Below are positions 31,905 to 42,072 of a DNA stretch of 64,000 nt, piece after piece; position 1 is the first letter of the stretch, and each line of letters starts with the position of its first letter. The notes under the pieces are model-generated. The model was given only the letters and a program-made list of their open reading frames with translations. It was not told where the DNA came from and did not search any database. The translations under genes were made by a program, and so were the position numbers. Origin of the DNA: Gracilariopsis chorda (lineage: Eukaryota > Rhodophyta > Florideophyceae > Gracilariales > Gracilariaceae); NCBI GenBank assembly GCA_003194525.1, contig NBIV01000163.1:62001-126000 (forward strand), in the 5' to 3' direction.

Positions 31905-33602
31905 TCACGGCGTAAGACGTTCGGGATCACGCGGGAACAACGAGCACTCCCGCACATTCTCGACACCCAGGTAAAGCATAACAACCCGTTCCAGGCCAAT
32001 ACCAGCGCCCCCATGCGGCGGCGCACCATATCGAAAGGAGTCCACATAATCCTTGATAGAAGAAACACCCTCCTCTCCCAACATGGCCTTCGCCCGTGTC
32101 GTCAGCAACTCACTGTCATGAATTCGTTGAGCGCCCGAAACAATTTCCTCCCCCCTCATAAACAGGTCATACGAGTTGGAATAGCGTCCATCCTCAGGGT
32201 CCACCATCGTGTAGAACGGGCGAATAGCCGACGGGAAATGCGTCAGCATGAAAAAGTCCGTGTCATACTTTTCCTTGACAAGTTTGCCCAACAGCTTTTC
32301 CTTCTCCGTATTAATGTCTTCAAAGTCGCCGATCTGCACGCCCGCACCGCGTAGCATTTCAATGGCTTGCGGCCATCGAAGTCGCAAATTAGCACGTCCA
32401 TTCCAGGACTTGAACGGCGCAACGTTCCACTTGCTCCGCACCGTGGCAAGTTCCTTTGCAAATCGTTTTTCAAGCCCATCAAAAATGGAAGAAAACAAGC
32501 CGTCAAGCACGTCAAGAATCTCGTTATAATGTTCAGTGATCTCCATTTCGAGGTCAAGTCCCGTGAATTCGCAGAGGTGACGGTGTGTGTGACTCTTCTC
32601 CGCTCGAAACACTGGCCCGATTTCAAACACGCGGTTAAAGTCACTGCATATCACCATTTGTTTATACAGTTGCGGACTCTGAGCCAGACAGGCCTGTCGA
32701 TCAAAGTAGGAAAGTCGGAACACTGACGAACCACCCTCCGAAGCGCCTGCAATGAGCTTTGGCGAATGGATTTCTAGAAAACCGTTTGCGTAGAGATACT
32801 CGCGGAACAACTGACATACCGCTGCTTGCACGCGCATCAAACTGGCGTGGGGCGGGGCGCGAAGATCTACCACGCGCGCATCAAGTCGAGTATCACGCGT
32901 GACGCGAGGGCGCGTTTGAAGCGCTTGATCGGTTGGTTGCTGTTGTTGAGGCAACTTGTCAGCCTCGTCCACCGGACGGGCGGCGTCTTCCACCGAAAGA
33001 GGCAGCGTATCGTCCGCGCGTGACACGATATAAATTCGATTGACGGAGAGTTCAACGTTGGACACAGAGCATTTTTGGACGGATCCGCCGTCGGGGGTGC
33101 GTAATTGAGCGTGAACATCGACGATGGTTTCAGGGGTGATAGCCTTCTTGGCCCATTTGAGAAGCTCCTTACCCTCTAACACGGCTTGAACGGTGTCGAG
33201 AGCCTTGCGAAGGGTGAGAAAGGCGACCTGAGAGGTGACGACGATCTTATGCACCCGGGCTCTTACCCAGACGATATCCGGCGGGTTGCACTTATGCAAG
33301 ACGGAAAGCGGATGAAAGGTACGGCCACTTCCGGAGGGCGGGCACTTGCTCTGAATGACGCGGTAAGAGCCGAAGTTCGATTGCGGGGGAGAGTGGATAG
33401 AGAGGTATTCAATGCCTTGAAGAAGGGCTTGAGAAGCGGCTAAAGCGTCTGCAGCGGCTCTTGCAGCGGCGGCCTTTCGTTCGGCTTTCTCGCGCTTGGC
33501 GGCTTCTCTTGCGGCTTTCTTGGCCTCCTTCAAGAGGCGCTTCTCCTCCTCGGTCATTTCTGCGCGGCTTTTCGCCGGCGGATGCTGCGGGGGGGGGTCC
33601 AT
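31905..33602 (-). CDS. DARS1: Aspartyl-tRNA synthetase, eukaryotic cytosolic type
   Basis: This class IIb synthetase charges tRNA-Asp. The 565-aa product from ATG 33602 starts with a Lys/Ala-rich amphipathic extension (EEKRLLKEAKKAAREAAKRE), as in eukaryotic AspRS. The OB-fold anticodon-binding domain is next (IVWVRARVHKIVVTSQVAFL). The catalytic domain has SPKLIAGASEGGSSVF, AQSPQLYKQM, motif 2 as FRAEKSHTHRHLCEFTGLDL, and motif 3 as GAPPHGGAGIGLERVVMLYL. It ends RECSLFPRDPERLTP, the family's C-terminus. It is a single exon. An in-frame upstream ATG at 33779 would add 59 residues with a hydrophobic stretch. The gene is divergent from the phosphatase-like gene. Confidence 0.96.
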   Translation of the reverse strand: MDPPPQHPPAKSRAEMTEEEKRLLKEAKKAAREAAKREKAERKAAAARAAADALAASQALLQGIEYLSIHSPPQSNFGSYRVIQSKCPPSGSGRTFHPLSVLHKCNPPDIVWVRARVHKIVVTSQVAFLTLRKALDTVQAVLEGKELLKWAKKAITPETIVDVHAQLRTPDGGSVQKCSVSNVELSVNRIYIVSRADDTLPLSVEDAARPVDEADKLPQQQQPTDQALQTRPRVTRDTRLDARVVDLRAPPHASLMRVQAAVCQLFREYLYANGFLEIHSPKLIAGASEGGSSVFRLSYFDRQACLAQSPQLYKQMVICSDFNRVFEIGPVFRAEKSHTHRHLCEFTGLDLEMEITEHYNEILDVLDGLFSSIFDGLEKRFAKELATVRSKWNVAPFKSWNGRANLRLRWPQAIEMLRGAGVQIGDFEDINTEKEKLLGKLVKEKYDTDFFMLTHFPSAIRPFYTMVDPEDGRYSNSYDLFMRGEEIVSGAQRIHDSELLTTRAKAMLGEEGVSSIKDYVDSFRYGAPPHGGAGIGLERVVMLYLGVENVRECSLFPRDPERLTP

Positions 33603-34102
33603 GTTGGCGGTTTGGGGGGGAGGGAGGAAGAGGGAGGAAGAGGGAGCGGGGAACGAGGGACGAGGGTTGCGGCAGAGGATAGCCGCGGGGATAATGAAGA
33701 AGCAAAGCAAGAAAGGCGTCGACGGCGACACAGGGGCAGTGTGGCCAAGTGGCGAAGTGACGGAGGTATAGCACGACATTGCTGGCGCGCGATGTGATAA
33801 GAATGTTATCAATGGTATGTTGTTTGGCGCCGCGTGGCAGACGCGTCGCGCGCGCGTGTCACGTGAGGGGCGGTAGTGATGCACTGCGAACACGCGCCGC
33901 AATGCGCGAGCTCGAGCCCCCATTTGGTCATTTCGCCCAAGCGGCGCGTGCAGCCGCGCCCTCCGTAGCAGCAGCCGTCGCGCCTCGCCCGCGCCCTCCG
34001 ACCCCGTCCGCCGTCCCCATCTCATCGCACCCTCCATTCCGCCCCCGCCATCCCCTCCACCCTCCGCCATTCCGCCTTCTCCGCCTCTTTCATTCGTCGC
34101 CG
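33603..34102. promoter_or_regulatory. Shared divergent promoter of AspRS and the acid-phosphatase-like gene
   Basis: There are 500 bp between the two start codons. Both coding-strand leaders are pyrimidine-rich: G/A-rich on the + strand at 33590-33665 for AspRS, and C/T-rich at about 34015-34100 for the phosphatase-like gene. Both genes are also open in frame some way into this region, which reflects composition more than coding. Confidence 0.5.
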
Positions 34103-35503
34103 ATGGCTTCCTTCCACGCCCGCTTCATGCTGCTCGTCCTTGTCCTGCTCTCCGCGCCGCTTTCCGTGCATGCCGGTATCATTCAGCTGCAGATTGTCCA
34201 TCGGCATGGCGCGAGACATGCGCTGAAGAAGAATCCCACCGACCCCAGGGAAGAAACGCGCAGCGGCAGCATGTACCCCAAGGGCATTGAGCAACTGCAG
34301 AAGCTCGGCGACTACATTCGTCAACAGTACATTGTGAACGATCTCATCTGGGGAGTTAAACCGGCGTATAATGAACCCAGCTATGTCGCCTCATACAGCT
34401 CAAACTTGGACCGAACTTTGATCAGCGCGAGGGCCTTCCTCAGCGCTCTCTACCCGAACGACAGTCATCGCATTCCCACAAGGGTCTACAACGAAGTTCA
34501 ATATGATTGGCGAATTCGTGGCTATGCCATATGTCCCAAACTCGCATCGCGCTTCGCCGAGTTTGTAGCGGAGAAGCAGTTTAAGCAACGCGATAAAGAG
34601 GACGGCAAATTCGTCGCTGAGCTCGCGAAGAACTTGGCACATCCGCCAGAGGAACAAAATCTGCAGCACGTTTTCAACGTCTATGATGAATACACAATCG
34701 TGCAAAATGATTACGACTCGAGTGCCAAATATAACGCCGTTTCCAAACTTTCTCAACCTGATATGACCCGCCTCACTCAAATAGCTGATTGGTACGAGTC
34801 TACAAAGTTTTCTTTTGCCACGCATAATGTTCGTGTCGCGCGCGGACTCTTGAAAGAAATTGAAAACCATGCTGTCAATGTCGATTCCGACAGCGACAAA
34901 ACTCCCTATCGAATCATTGAATATTCCGCTCATTATCCTACTCTCCTCACGTTGTGGGCATCCATCCGTGCCAATTCTCGAAACTTAACGTGGCCAGCGG
35001 ATCGCATACCGCAGTTTGGTGCAGCTCTCATTATCGAGATTCACAAGGACGACCATTCTAGACAGCGTTACATCCGACTCAAGTGGTATGAAGGAGGCGA
35101 CAATCCCGGCCCTGCCAAACCAGTCCAAATCGGCTCGCCGGGATGTACCGATGCCGAAAAGGGCTGTCGTCTGGAAGTTTTTCAACGCATCACAGTCGAA
35201 GAAACCATAGGAGAGAAGAAGTTTTGCACCGATTGTGATTCTGATATGTGTGATCGTGGTTCTCGTTTGTCTGAATCGTCTACATCTCAACAGTCTGGCC
35301 AAGTGGAAGGCGACAATCTTTGCTCTGTCGGAAGGCGCATCACTGCGGGTGCTATTGGTGCTTGCGTTGGATTGACGGTCGGCTTGTTGGCAGCTCTTGT
35401 GTTTGTTCTTCTCAACGGCAGGAAGAAGCGTCGTGACCTTGAGTCACATGCGAGAACAATCGGAATGGAACAATCCACATTTCACGGTGACGTTCAGGCA
35501 TAG
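34103..35503 (+). CDS. Histidine acid phosphatase-like type I membrane protein lacking the HD catalytic acid
   Basis: This is a branch-2 histidine phosphatase homologue of 466 aa. The ATG at 34103 begins a signal peptide (FMLLVLVLLSAPLSVHA). The phosphohistidine motif VHRHGARH is at 32-39 (RHG 34-36). Family landmarks YPKGIEQLQKLG and SSNLDRTLISARAFLSALYP follow. The conserved SAHDxTL near the C-terminal part of the domain reads SAHYPTLLTL, so His277 is kept but the usual catalytic Asp is Tyr278. A Cys-rich membrane-proximal part (CTDCDSDMC) precedes one span at about 413-437 (ITAGAIGACVGLTVGLLAAL) and a short KKRRD cytoplasmic tail. The domain should face the lumen or outside. It may be a weak enzyme or a pseudoenzyme. 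Confidence 0.85.
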   Translation: MASFHARFMLLVLVLLSAPLSVHAGIIQLQIVHRHGARHALKKNPTDPREETRSGSMYPKGIEQLQKLGDYIRQQYIVNDLIWGVKPAYNEPSYVASYSSNLDRTLISARAFLSALYPNDSHRIPTRVYNEVQYDWRIRGYAICPKLASRFAEFVAEKQFKQRDKEDGKFVAELAKNLAHPPEEQNLQHVFNVYDEYTIVQNDYDSSAKYNAVSKLSQPDMTRLTQIADWYESTKFSFATHNVRVARGLLKEIENHAVNVDSDSDKTPYRIIEYSAHYPTLLTLWASIRANSRNLTWPADRIPQFGAALIIEIHKDDHSRQRYIRLKWYEGGDNPGPAKPVQIGSPGCTDAEKGCRLEVFQRITVEETIGEKKFCTDCDSDMCDRGSRLSESSTSQQSGQVEGDNLCSVGRRITAGAIGACVGLTVGLLAALVFVLLNGRKKRRDLESHARTIGMEQSTFHGDVQA

Positions 35504-36290
35504 AACAACCTTCCTTTTCTTTTTGCTCTCCTTTCGTCTTTTTTTCTTTTGTTAAGAGTCTCATGTTTGGGAATACCACTTTGGCCATTTCGACTGGACT
35601 AGAGTGCGCGGGTTTCCAAAACGGGTACAGATTTGCCATTTTCTCATGTTTTATCTTCACAGTTTAGGAATGGTGCCTTCGCGATGTCAAGGCTTTTGAT
35701 GGATGTTCTTCAAGGCCTTTTGTCCATGAACCGCACAAATGAACAGATTCTCTCGGTACAGGAATATGATACCTGCATGAACGCCTGCCGATTTCGCATC
35801 TTCCGAACTCACACGCCAGGCTGACGAACTTTACATTCTCAAATTTTGCAATACCAAGGGTAGCCCACCTGTTTTGGTGCTTCCCAGATAAATCACGGCC
35901 GCGCAGAGCACTTAGCTTGTGGCGACGAACGTGTGCTGTTCGTTGAGAACGAGCATATCAACGCTTCAATATGGGTAGTTTCACGTTTCATATCCCACAC
36001 CTTGGGCTGTTGACTTTACCAGTGAAACTGCTGAACCACAGTCTCTCATAACCTTGGGATAGATTAGGAGGTCGGAGGGACTGCTCTCCGTTGAGCACAC
36101 CGGATGTAGACTTGAAAGCATATTTTTACTAGTACTTTCGGACCATAAACAAAAGCCCCGAGCGCTTCTTTTTCTGACTTCTTCAACTTGGACAGGAACC
36201 GACGGCACCTATATACCTGTACACTAATATATCGGCCATCGCCATCGTACAGTGACGATAATGAAACAATTTTGTGTTTCTGTTGATGAG
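35504..36290. other. Convergent intergenic region, nothing recognised
   Basis: This is the spacer between the 3' ends of the phosphatase-like and hydrolase genes. The T-rich start is a likely 3' UTR. No domain, repeat or RNA gene was recognised. Confidence 0.55.
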
Positions 36291-37893
36291 CTAATGCAAG
36301 TCGTACTGGGAATCATCGAGCTCCGTCTTGATGGCGGACCAGTATAAACTGGTCGTTTCGTCTTCCTTGAAGTCGCCATGACCGCCTGCGACTGCATTTC
36401 CCTCATCAATAAACCTGTTCAGTACAAAACACATTTGATCGCAAACGAAGTACATGAGATCACAAGAGTTAGAATTGTGGGTCGCTTCTGATGTGCTACA
36501 TGACGCCGAGGCACATTGAAAATATGCAATGCATAGGATGCAAAAGGTAACTTACTCTGTTCCATCGACATTGTTCCATGCCCCACAATCGAAACCGTAA
36601 GGATCATCCGCGACTTCATGCAAATGCTTCATGCGTATCATCTGACCAATCGGGGTACCTTCAAAGCCGATAGCAATGCCATGGAACCAACCAAATATGT
36701 TACGAAGAAGGAGGTCGCGTTGACTGTACGAGCATAATACAGGTCCAGCCACGACTTCATGTACATGTCCGTACTTGGCCCCCGGGTGGAACCAGTCCTT
36801 GGCGATCGCACCCTGCACGAAGAAAACGGTGTGAATCTTATACGGTAGTTGATGTGGCCTGTTTAACAAGCCACACAAAACGTGGGCACCCAACGAATTG
36901 GCCATCACACAGACCTTCTTCCTGTCTTCGGTAGCCTTCATTAGTTTACCAAGAACGCTCCCCATGACTTGACCAACTCTCTGTCCGCGTTTCATGAGCC
37001 TGCCAAACACAAAGGTTTCAAATGGACGCATCACAGTGGTGAATATATTGTTAAGACCGCGGTTCTCAACCTCGTCCTGTGATCCTTGCTGACGTGCAAC
37101 TTCGCGTTCTCGCTCAACAACGGTGTCCGGGTCGTCGTCGTCATCGTCATCGTCGTCACGGCTTTCAACGACCAAACTACGCATGGCTTGCTTGAGATCG
37201 TCGTCATCCGGATCTTCGTTGTGAACAGCACGCTCAGCAGCATCGCAAGCGCGGGCAATTTGCGAGTCTTCACCTTGTTCTCTTTCGCTGTTCGCGAGCA
37301 GTTGCGCCTTGGTGAGGGCGTCATCTGTCCTTCCAAACTCGATCGGTAGAGCCGGCCATATAAAGGCCACGAAGATGGGCTGGAAATCATCTGAAGGTTC
37401 TGGCATGGCCTTATCATCTTGCATGCCACCCATAAAATCCGTGAAAGCTACAGCAACAGCCTTGTCCGCTACATGCACAGGAAGGGACACACGATTAGAT
37501 GTGTTGACAAGTTAGCACCAAATACATTTTCAGCGGAAAGGGGTAGAAAGCAAGCGTAAACTCACGTGGGGTGTTCCAGCCATGGGTCTGTGCAAAAATA
37601 TGAGTAACTCTGTGAGTACGAAGATATTGGACTACGGCATCGGACACGAGTTGGCCGTCAAAATCACGCTCTTCGTTCTCCGAAAGTTGAATGAGGAAAT
37701 AGGGGTACTTTGCATGATCACCGGGCATGTAGGTATTGGCATCCAAAAGTTGCTTCGTTTCATTGGACATAGTACAATGGGCGTCGTCTTCGGGTTCATG
37801 TTCCTCATGTTCCGGCTGCTCTTCCGGTTGATCGACGCCGTAGACGACTTCCTCTGTACCGGGTTCGTTTTGGGTGCTCTGTCCACCGCCCAT
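36291..37893 (-). CDS. Alpha/beta-hydrolase with N-myristoylation motif; exons 37566-37893, 36556-37468, 36291-36414
   Basis: This is a putative serine hydrolase or lipase of the alpha/beta fold (DUF900-like by my reading). The spliced protein is 454 aa. The start MGGGQSTQ is a textbook N-myristoylation site, followed by a Glu/Gly-rich segment, so the enzyme is probably tethered to the cytosolic face of a membrane. Core strands are THIFAQTHGWNTP (HGWN loop), FVAFIWPALP and VMANSLGAHVLCGLL (nucleophile elbow, Ser in N-S-L-G). The last exon holds AVAGGHGDFKEDETTSLYWS with the probable catalytic His. A nine-Asp run lies in an insertion. Both introns are canonical: 37469-37565 (GTGAGT...GTAG, phase 1) and 36415-36555 (GTAAGT...AACAG, phase 2). 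Splicing keeps one frame throughout, ending DSQYDLH. Confidence 0.85.
36415..36555 (-). other. Intron 2 of the alpha/beta-hydrolase gene
   Basis: This 141-nt phase-2 intron runs from GTAAGT to AACAG. Without splicing the product would stop 3 residues after NNVDG and lose the exon with the HGDF motif. Confidence 0.85.
37469..37565 (-). other. Intron 1 of the alpha/beta-hydrolase gene
   Basis: This 97-nt phase-1 intron runs from GTGAGT to ATGTAG and joins GWNTP to DKAVAVAFTDF. Confidence 0.82.
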
Positions 37894-40009
37894 GCTCGCG
37901 ATGCGGATATGTTGAGGTTGTGGTAGATGTAAGTAGGTTTGGAAGCTAGGACGATCTTCCTGTCGTTGGTGGCGCAGGAGTGGCAGGGACACAAATCAGG
38001 ATAGGATTCTTCGAAAGCAGACGGGGATGGATATCTATGTTGGGCAGAGGTAGGTGTGGGCAGCGGGGCTGACGTCACGGTGTGGATAGCTTTAGGTAAC
38101 TCTGATTCCGTTCCATAAGTGTACACCAATGCGCAATTGTTGGTGACGCGTAAGCCTGCGCGCACTCGCCGGCACCCGGTGATGTAAGTTCACGCACTGA
38201 ATTGTTATACGTGTACCAGAAATTTCCGTATTAGATTATCTGCACCAATGGCCGTTGAACACGTCAAACGTATTTGAGTTCCAGAGCGTTATCATACGAT
38301 GATCCGGATTTACCAACGCCCCCACAAGACTCTACCGAAACAAGAACTCCTTGAGCTATACTGCCTCACGTATGCGACATGAGTTATTATCTCGACAATC
38401 ATGCTACGTGAAGCAACACCAGCCCCCTTCGGGGGGTGGACGTCGTTGGCTCTAGCTACTGGCGGGTAAGGAGTTGCTTCGCTCGCTGTGAAATGGATCT
38501 TATCTTACCATTGCCAATTAGGACTTCTCTTCTCCCAAAAAAGTGCTTCGCTCGTGTTGTTAAACACCTCACCATCCAACGATGCCCCACTACTCGGCGT
38601 CTGCGCCTCCTTAACTCCCCAACACTGCAGCGTGGTGTTTGGAGACATACCGAATGAAAGCCCACAGATAGTTGCGAGGCACGTCTTGAACTTTACCCGC
38701 GCCGTTCAATACGCGAAGTCCGCGATAGCCGCCGTACCTAAACGTTCTTCTGCACTACCAACCGGAAACTCCTTGCGATACCGGCTTTATCCCTGCTTTT
38801 TAGCATATTGCGGGCATGAGTCCCACACTTTGCTCGACACAGTCATGCCGGACGGAGCAGTTGTGGTCACGTCGAGCGGTGCGTTACGAACTTCATCGCT
38901 CTTGTTACACATCACCTGAGCGCCACGATGCAAATGCAGCGTAACGCGGACTGGGATCCAGTCTACATTCACTAATTCATCCGCGCTCGTAGCTGTTGAC
39001 GGCAATACCAACTCACCAAATAACTGCCACACAACAAGTTCACTTTGCTCGGTCTCGGCATGTACAAGTCTGGTTAGATTACCAGTGCCTCTGTCTTCAC
39101 ATGTCAACCTGGTCATGTACGAGAGAGAATCCATTCTTCGTCTCCGTTTGGAATGCACCCGCTGTCACGCTTCTTGTTTTCTCATTTTGGGCTCAAGCTA
39201 GTGTCTATCCGCCCGGATGAAATGTTGCCAAATGATTATTTTTTGAAGGTTTCGAACCTTTCATAAACGCGTCAAAAACGGTGTTTTTGAATCAAAAGTA
39301 CGTTTTTGATATCAAAAAAGCCGGTTTTCTAAAGCTTTGTAGTAAATTAGACACATTTTACGAGCACATCTCTATTAAACCATCTGCTTGTCTTATGTTT
39401 CGGCTTCTCACCTAGCATAAACAACAGAAGCTCAGAATTTTTGCAATACAAAAACAAGTTGCATAACTTATACAGACTACAAACGGCGAAAAAATCCGAT
39501 CAAAATAACTAAAATTAAAGGTTAAGTTGATTGTTTTGACCTCATATGAGGTCAGCGGTCGGATAGACACTAGTAATTCCGAAAGTGTGGCAAAAGTCCT
39601 TGTCAAAAACTTCCCTCTCTACAAGTATTCCAGCATCATAGCTGGCCATTTTTTGACTATCGCTGTGGCTGTGACTCAAAAGTTTTTGGCGTTCTCTTGA
39701 AGGCAGAAAGATCGCCCACCCGGACTTAGAGCGCCTCCTGCGTCTCATGGCATAGCGATCCACAGCGTTTTCAACTCCATACCTGGGCTGTGGCGGGGAA
39801 GGACTCATCTTCTCCCATGTACAGTTCGACACGCTGTGAAGACTAGCCACATGAACACCATGCACCCGAGAAAGAGCTTTTTGCACCGATTGTAACGCAT
39901 ATCCTTACCAACGATTCTGGAACCTGATCAATGAGCGGCGGAGCGGACAGACCAACCTTGAGCTTCTACTGAACTTCAAAATCCAGCGAAACACACTCTT
40001 GTTATCAAG
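37894..40009. other. Intergenic region, mostly unassigned
   Basis: About 2.1 kb lies between the hydrolase start and the LINE remnant. A C5-TTCG-G5 hairpin sits at 38423-38436. The part after 39230 is very AT-rich. Frames at 38490-39160 show no recognised family. Confidence 0.5.
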
Positions 40010-40260
40010 AGTTATAGAAAGCCCTGCTTTTGCCTACTCGCCACCACATTCCCGTCAATACCACAATACCAAGGAATCCAAGCAAAATTCAAAGGGCACG
40101 ATTTACCCATAATCGACAAGAGCTCTTCTACGCCCCTCAAGTGACGTTTTTAGCGCCTTTGAATAACATGAAGAAAGTCACCAGCGCTCTTGGAGTCGGT
40201 TACTAGCCGCACTGACTCTCTCCAGCCACAATAAACCCGAACAGATAGTTCAGAAAGCTT
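40010..40260 (-). pseudogene. LINE-type RNase H remnant
   Basis: Read on the minus strand, RLVTDSKSAGDFLHVIQRR is followed after a stop by LRGVEELLSIMGKSCPLNFA and WIPWYCGIDGNVVASRQK. This order matches the RNase H domain of non-LTR retrotransposons: the D-S active-site strand, a helix, then W-x-P-x-x-x-G-I-x-G-N. The usual AD after GN is lost and stop codons interrupt the frame, so it is a decayed fragment. It abuts the stop codon of the glycosylase gene on the same strand. No poly-A tail or target duplication was identified. Confidence 0.55.
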
Positions 40261-41365
40261 TTCGTGCCTGTTTCTGTCGCTCAGCCTCACTCTGCAGCTG
40301 TAACCGTGAAGGACATCCTTTTGCCAACGGGCACTCCTCGCACTTTGGATTTCTCGCTTTGCATGTCTTCCGACCATGTTCGATAAGCATGACATGTAGA
40401 TCGTGCTTAATATCATCTGGCACGCACGAGTTCAACACTTGGTACGTTTGCTCGGCCGAACTGTTTATCGGCATCCATCCAATCCTTGCAGCAATTCGAC
40501 GTATGTGTGTGTCTACTGGGAATTCTCCCCTTTGCATTCCGAACATAAGTACACAAGACGCAGTCTTCGGACCGACGCCATGAAACCTACAAAGCACTCT
40601 CTTCGCCTCTTCTGTGTCCAAGTCCCACAAAAAGTCCAAGGAGCACTTTCCTTGAGTGTCATAAAGTTGCCTCAGGATGGTATGGATCACTCTTGACTTC
40701 GCTTTTGCGAGACCTCCACAACGAATGTGTTCTTCCATCTCGGTCGCACCGGTATGCATCGCATCCTCCCAAGTCGGAAAAGCACCTTTGAGCGCTGCAA
40801 ATGCCCTTGATGAATTTGTGTTGGATGTGGCTTGACTTAGAATTGTTGCAATCAGACTATCCAGCAAGTCCTTTCTGCGTTTAGTCTTTGGATGTGATGC
40901 CGTTGAAAGCTTTCCTCTGTAGAAACTGTGTAGCTTTTCCAGAGTTTCATATGCCTCATTCGAAGAAGGTGGCTGCGGTAGACAATGCGAATCTTCGATA
41001 TCGATTGAATAGTCCGGTATTTGAGGTCGTATTCGAAGTCGTGCGTAAACTGTAGGTTTTTCATCTGTTCCAGCCTGTGCAGCTTTTTGTTGAACACCTT
41101 TAGTTGACTCTTCTTCCACCATTAACGTTGGGTGAGCTATCCCCTGACCATTCTCATGTATCGCTGTGTCGACAACTTGGTTCTCTAACTTTGCTATTGC
41201 ATTCCTACGTTTGGAGCTTCGCAGTGTGTTTAAGCTGTGACTTAGTGCACTTGAACTTGGCTTCAATGCATACCTTTTTCGCTTTCCGTTAAAGTCACTT
41301 CTGTTTCCAGTCATAATAACGGATTCGCACTTCCCAATGAGACTCAGCGACGCAAAGCTCAGCAT
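40250..41365 (-). CDS. EndoIII-like HhH-GPD DNA glycosylase with 4Fe-4S cluster
   Basis: This is a base-excision-repair DNA glycosylase related to Nth, closest by eye to the uncharacterised plant EndoIII-like group. The HhH-GPD domain has LLDSLIATILSQATSNTNSS, then the hairpin FHGVGPKTASCVLMF with catalytic Lys267 and VDTHIRRI with Asp285. These are 18 residues apart, as in Nth. The iron-sulfur ligands follow as CKARNPKCEECPLAKGC (C-x6-C-x2-C-x5-C). The first true ATG is 41365 (MLSFASLSLIGK, a possible organellar signal); ATG 41314 (MTGNRSDFNGKRKRY) would instead expose a basic nuclear-type start, so dual localisation is possible. It is a single exon. Confidence 0.9.
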   Translation of the reverse strand: MLSFASLSLIGKCESVIMTGNRSDFNGKRKRYALKPSSSALSHSLNTLRSSKRRNAIAKLENQVVDTAIHENGQGIAHPTLMVEEESTKGVQQKAAQAGTDEKPTVYARLRIRPQIPDYSIDIEDSHCLPQPPSSNEAYETLEKLHSFYRGKLSTASHPKTKRRKDLLDSLIATILSQATSNTNSSRAFAALKGAFPTWEDAMHTGATEMEEHIRCGGLAKAKSRVIHTILRQLYDTQGKCSLDFLWDLDTEEAKRVLCRFHGVGPKTASCVLMFGMQRGEFPVDTHIRRIAARIGWMPINSSAEQTYQVLNSCVPDDIKHDLHVMLIEHGRKTCKARNPKCEECPLAKGCPSRLQLQSEAERQKQARKAF

Positions 41366-42072
41366 AAGCACAGATCTATACCCAAGCTCTTCTCGTGTCA
41401 ATCGAAGGTCTGGAGGTGTTCTTATGGCAGGGAACTTCTGGGAAATGCAGCGAATAGTCCACCAACTCCGCAGCGATTACTGGGATGGGATCGAAGCAGT
41501 TACGAATAAAGCCATGACACAAAAACTCCACACCAGCTTTGCGACTTACGGCTAAACCGAAATCTATGTTGCTAACAAAGAGCTTACGCCTGCGCGGAAT
41601 TCTGCGAGCCACACAGAATTACGGCAAGTTTGCATGCCCACGTGTAAACTAATTTGATACAGAATTCTGTTGTCTGGGGGTTTACGCAAGCACGCACAGG
41701 TTGACTCTAGAGTATTACGCAGTAAGGCCTCAGCATCTGTTATGCTCCGGGACTCTGGCAGCAGCCACCATGTCTGGTCATCGCCAAAAAGTCCACAGCT
41801 TAATGACAAGGTCTTGCGCCGCTGTGCTACGCGACTTCTTTCCGGGGGTGAGGGGCACAGCTTCGACGTCACAAACGTTTGCCACCGCTGCTGCGTAGCG
41901 ATTGCTAGGCCGTATAATGCCGGCAGTGGTCCATGTAAGGTTAGCTCTTTACCGTAACAGTTTTCAAATGATTTAACAAGTGGTGCTTCAAGCTTTGTTC
42001 ACAGAACTTCCGTAGCGACGCACTATTTACCATCAATTTCCATATTTGGGCTAGACAATTCTCCAAACAAAA
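41366..42072. other. Flank between glycosylase gene and Helitron array
   Basis: This should hold the glycosylase promoter. No other feature was recognised. It ends ...caaacaaaa directly before the first TCTC of the array. Confidence 0.5.

Noticed and set aside
38490-39158. Frames of 120-140 codons on both strands
   Set aside because: No domain was recognised, composition is ordinary, and there is no promoter or splice support.
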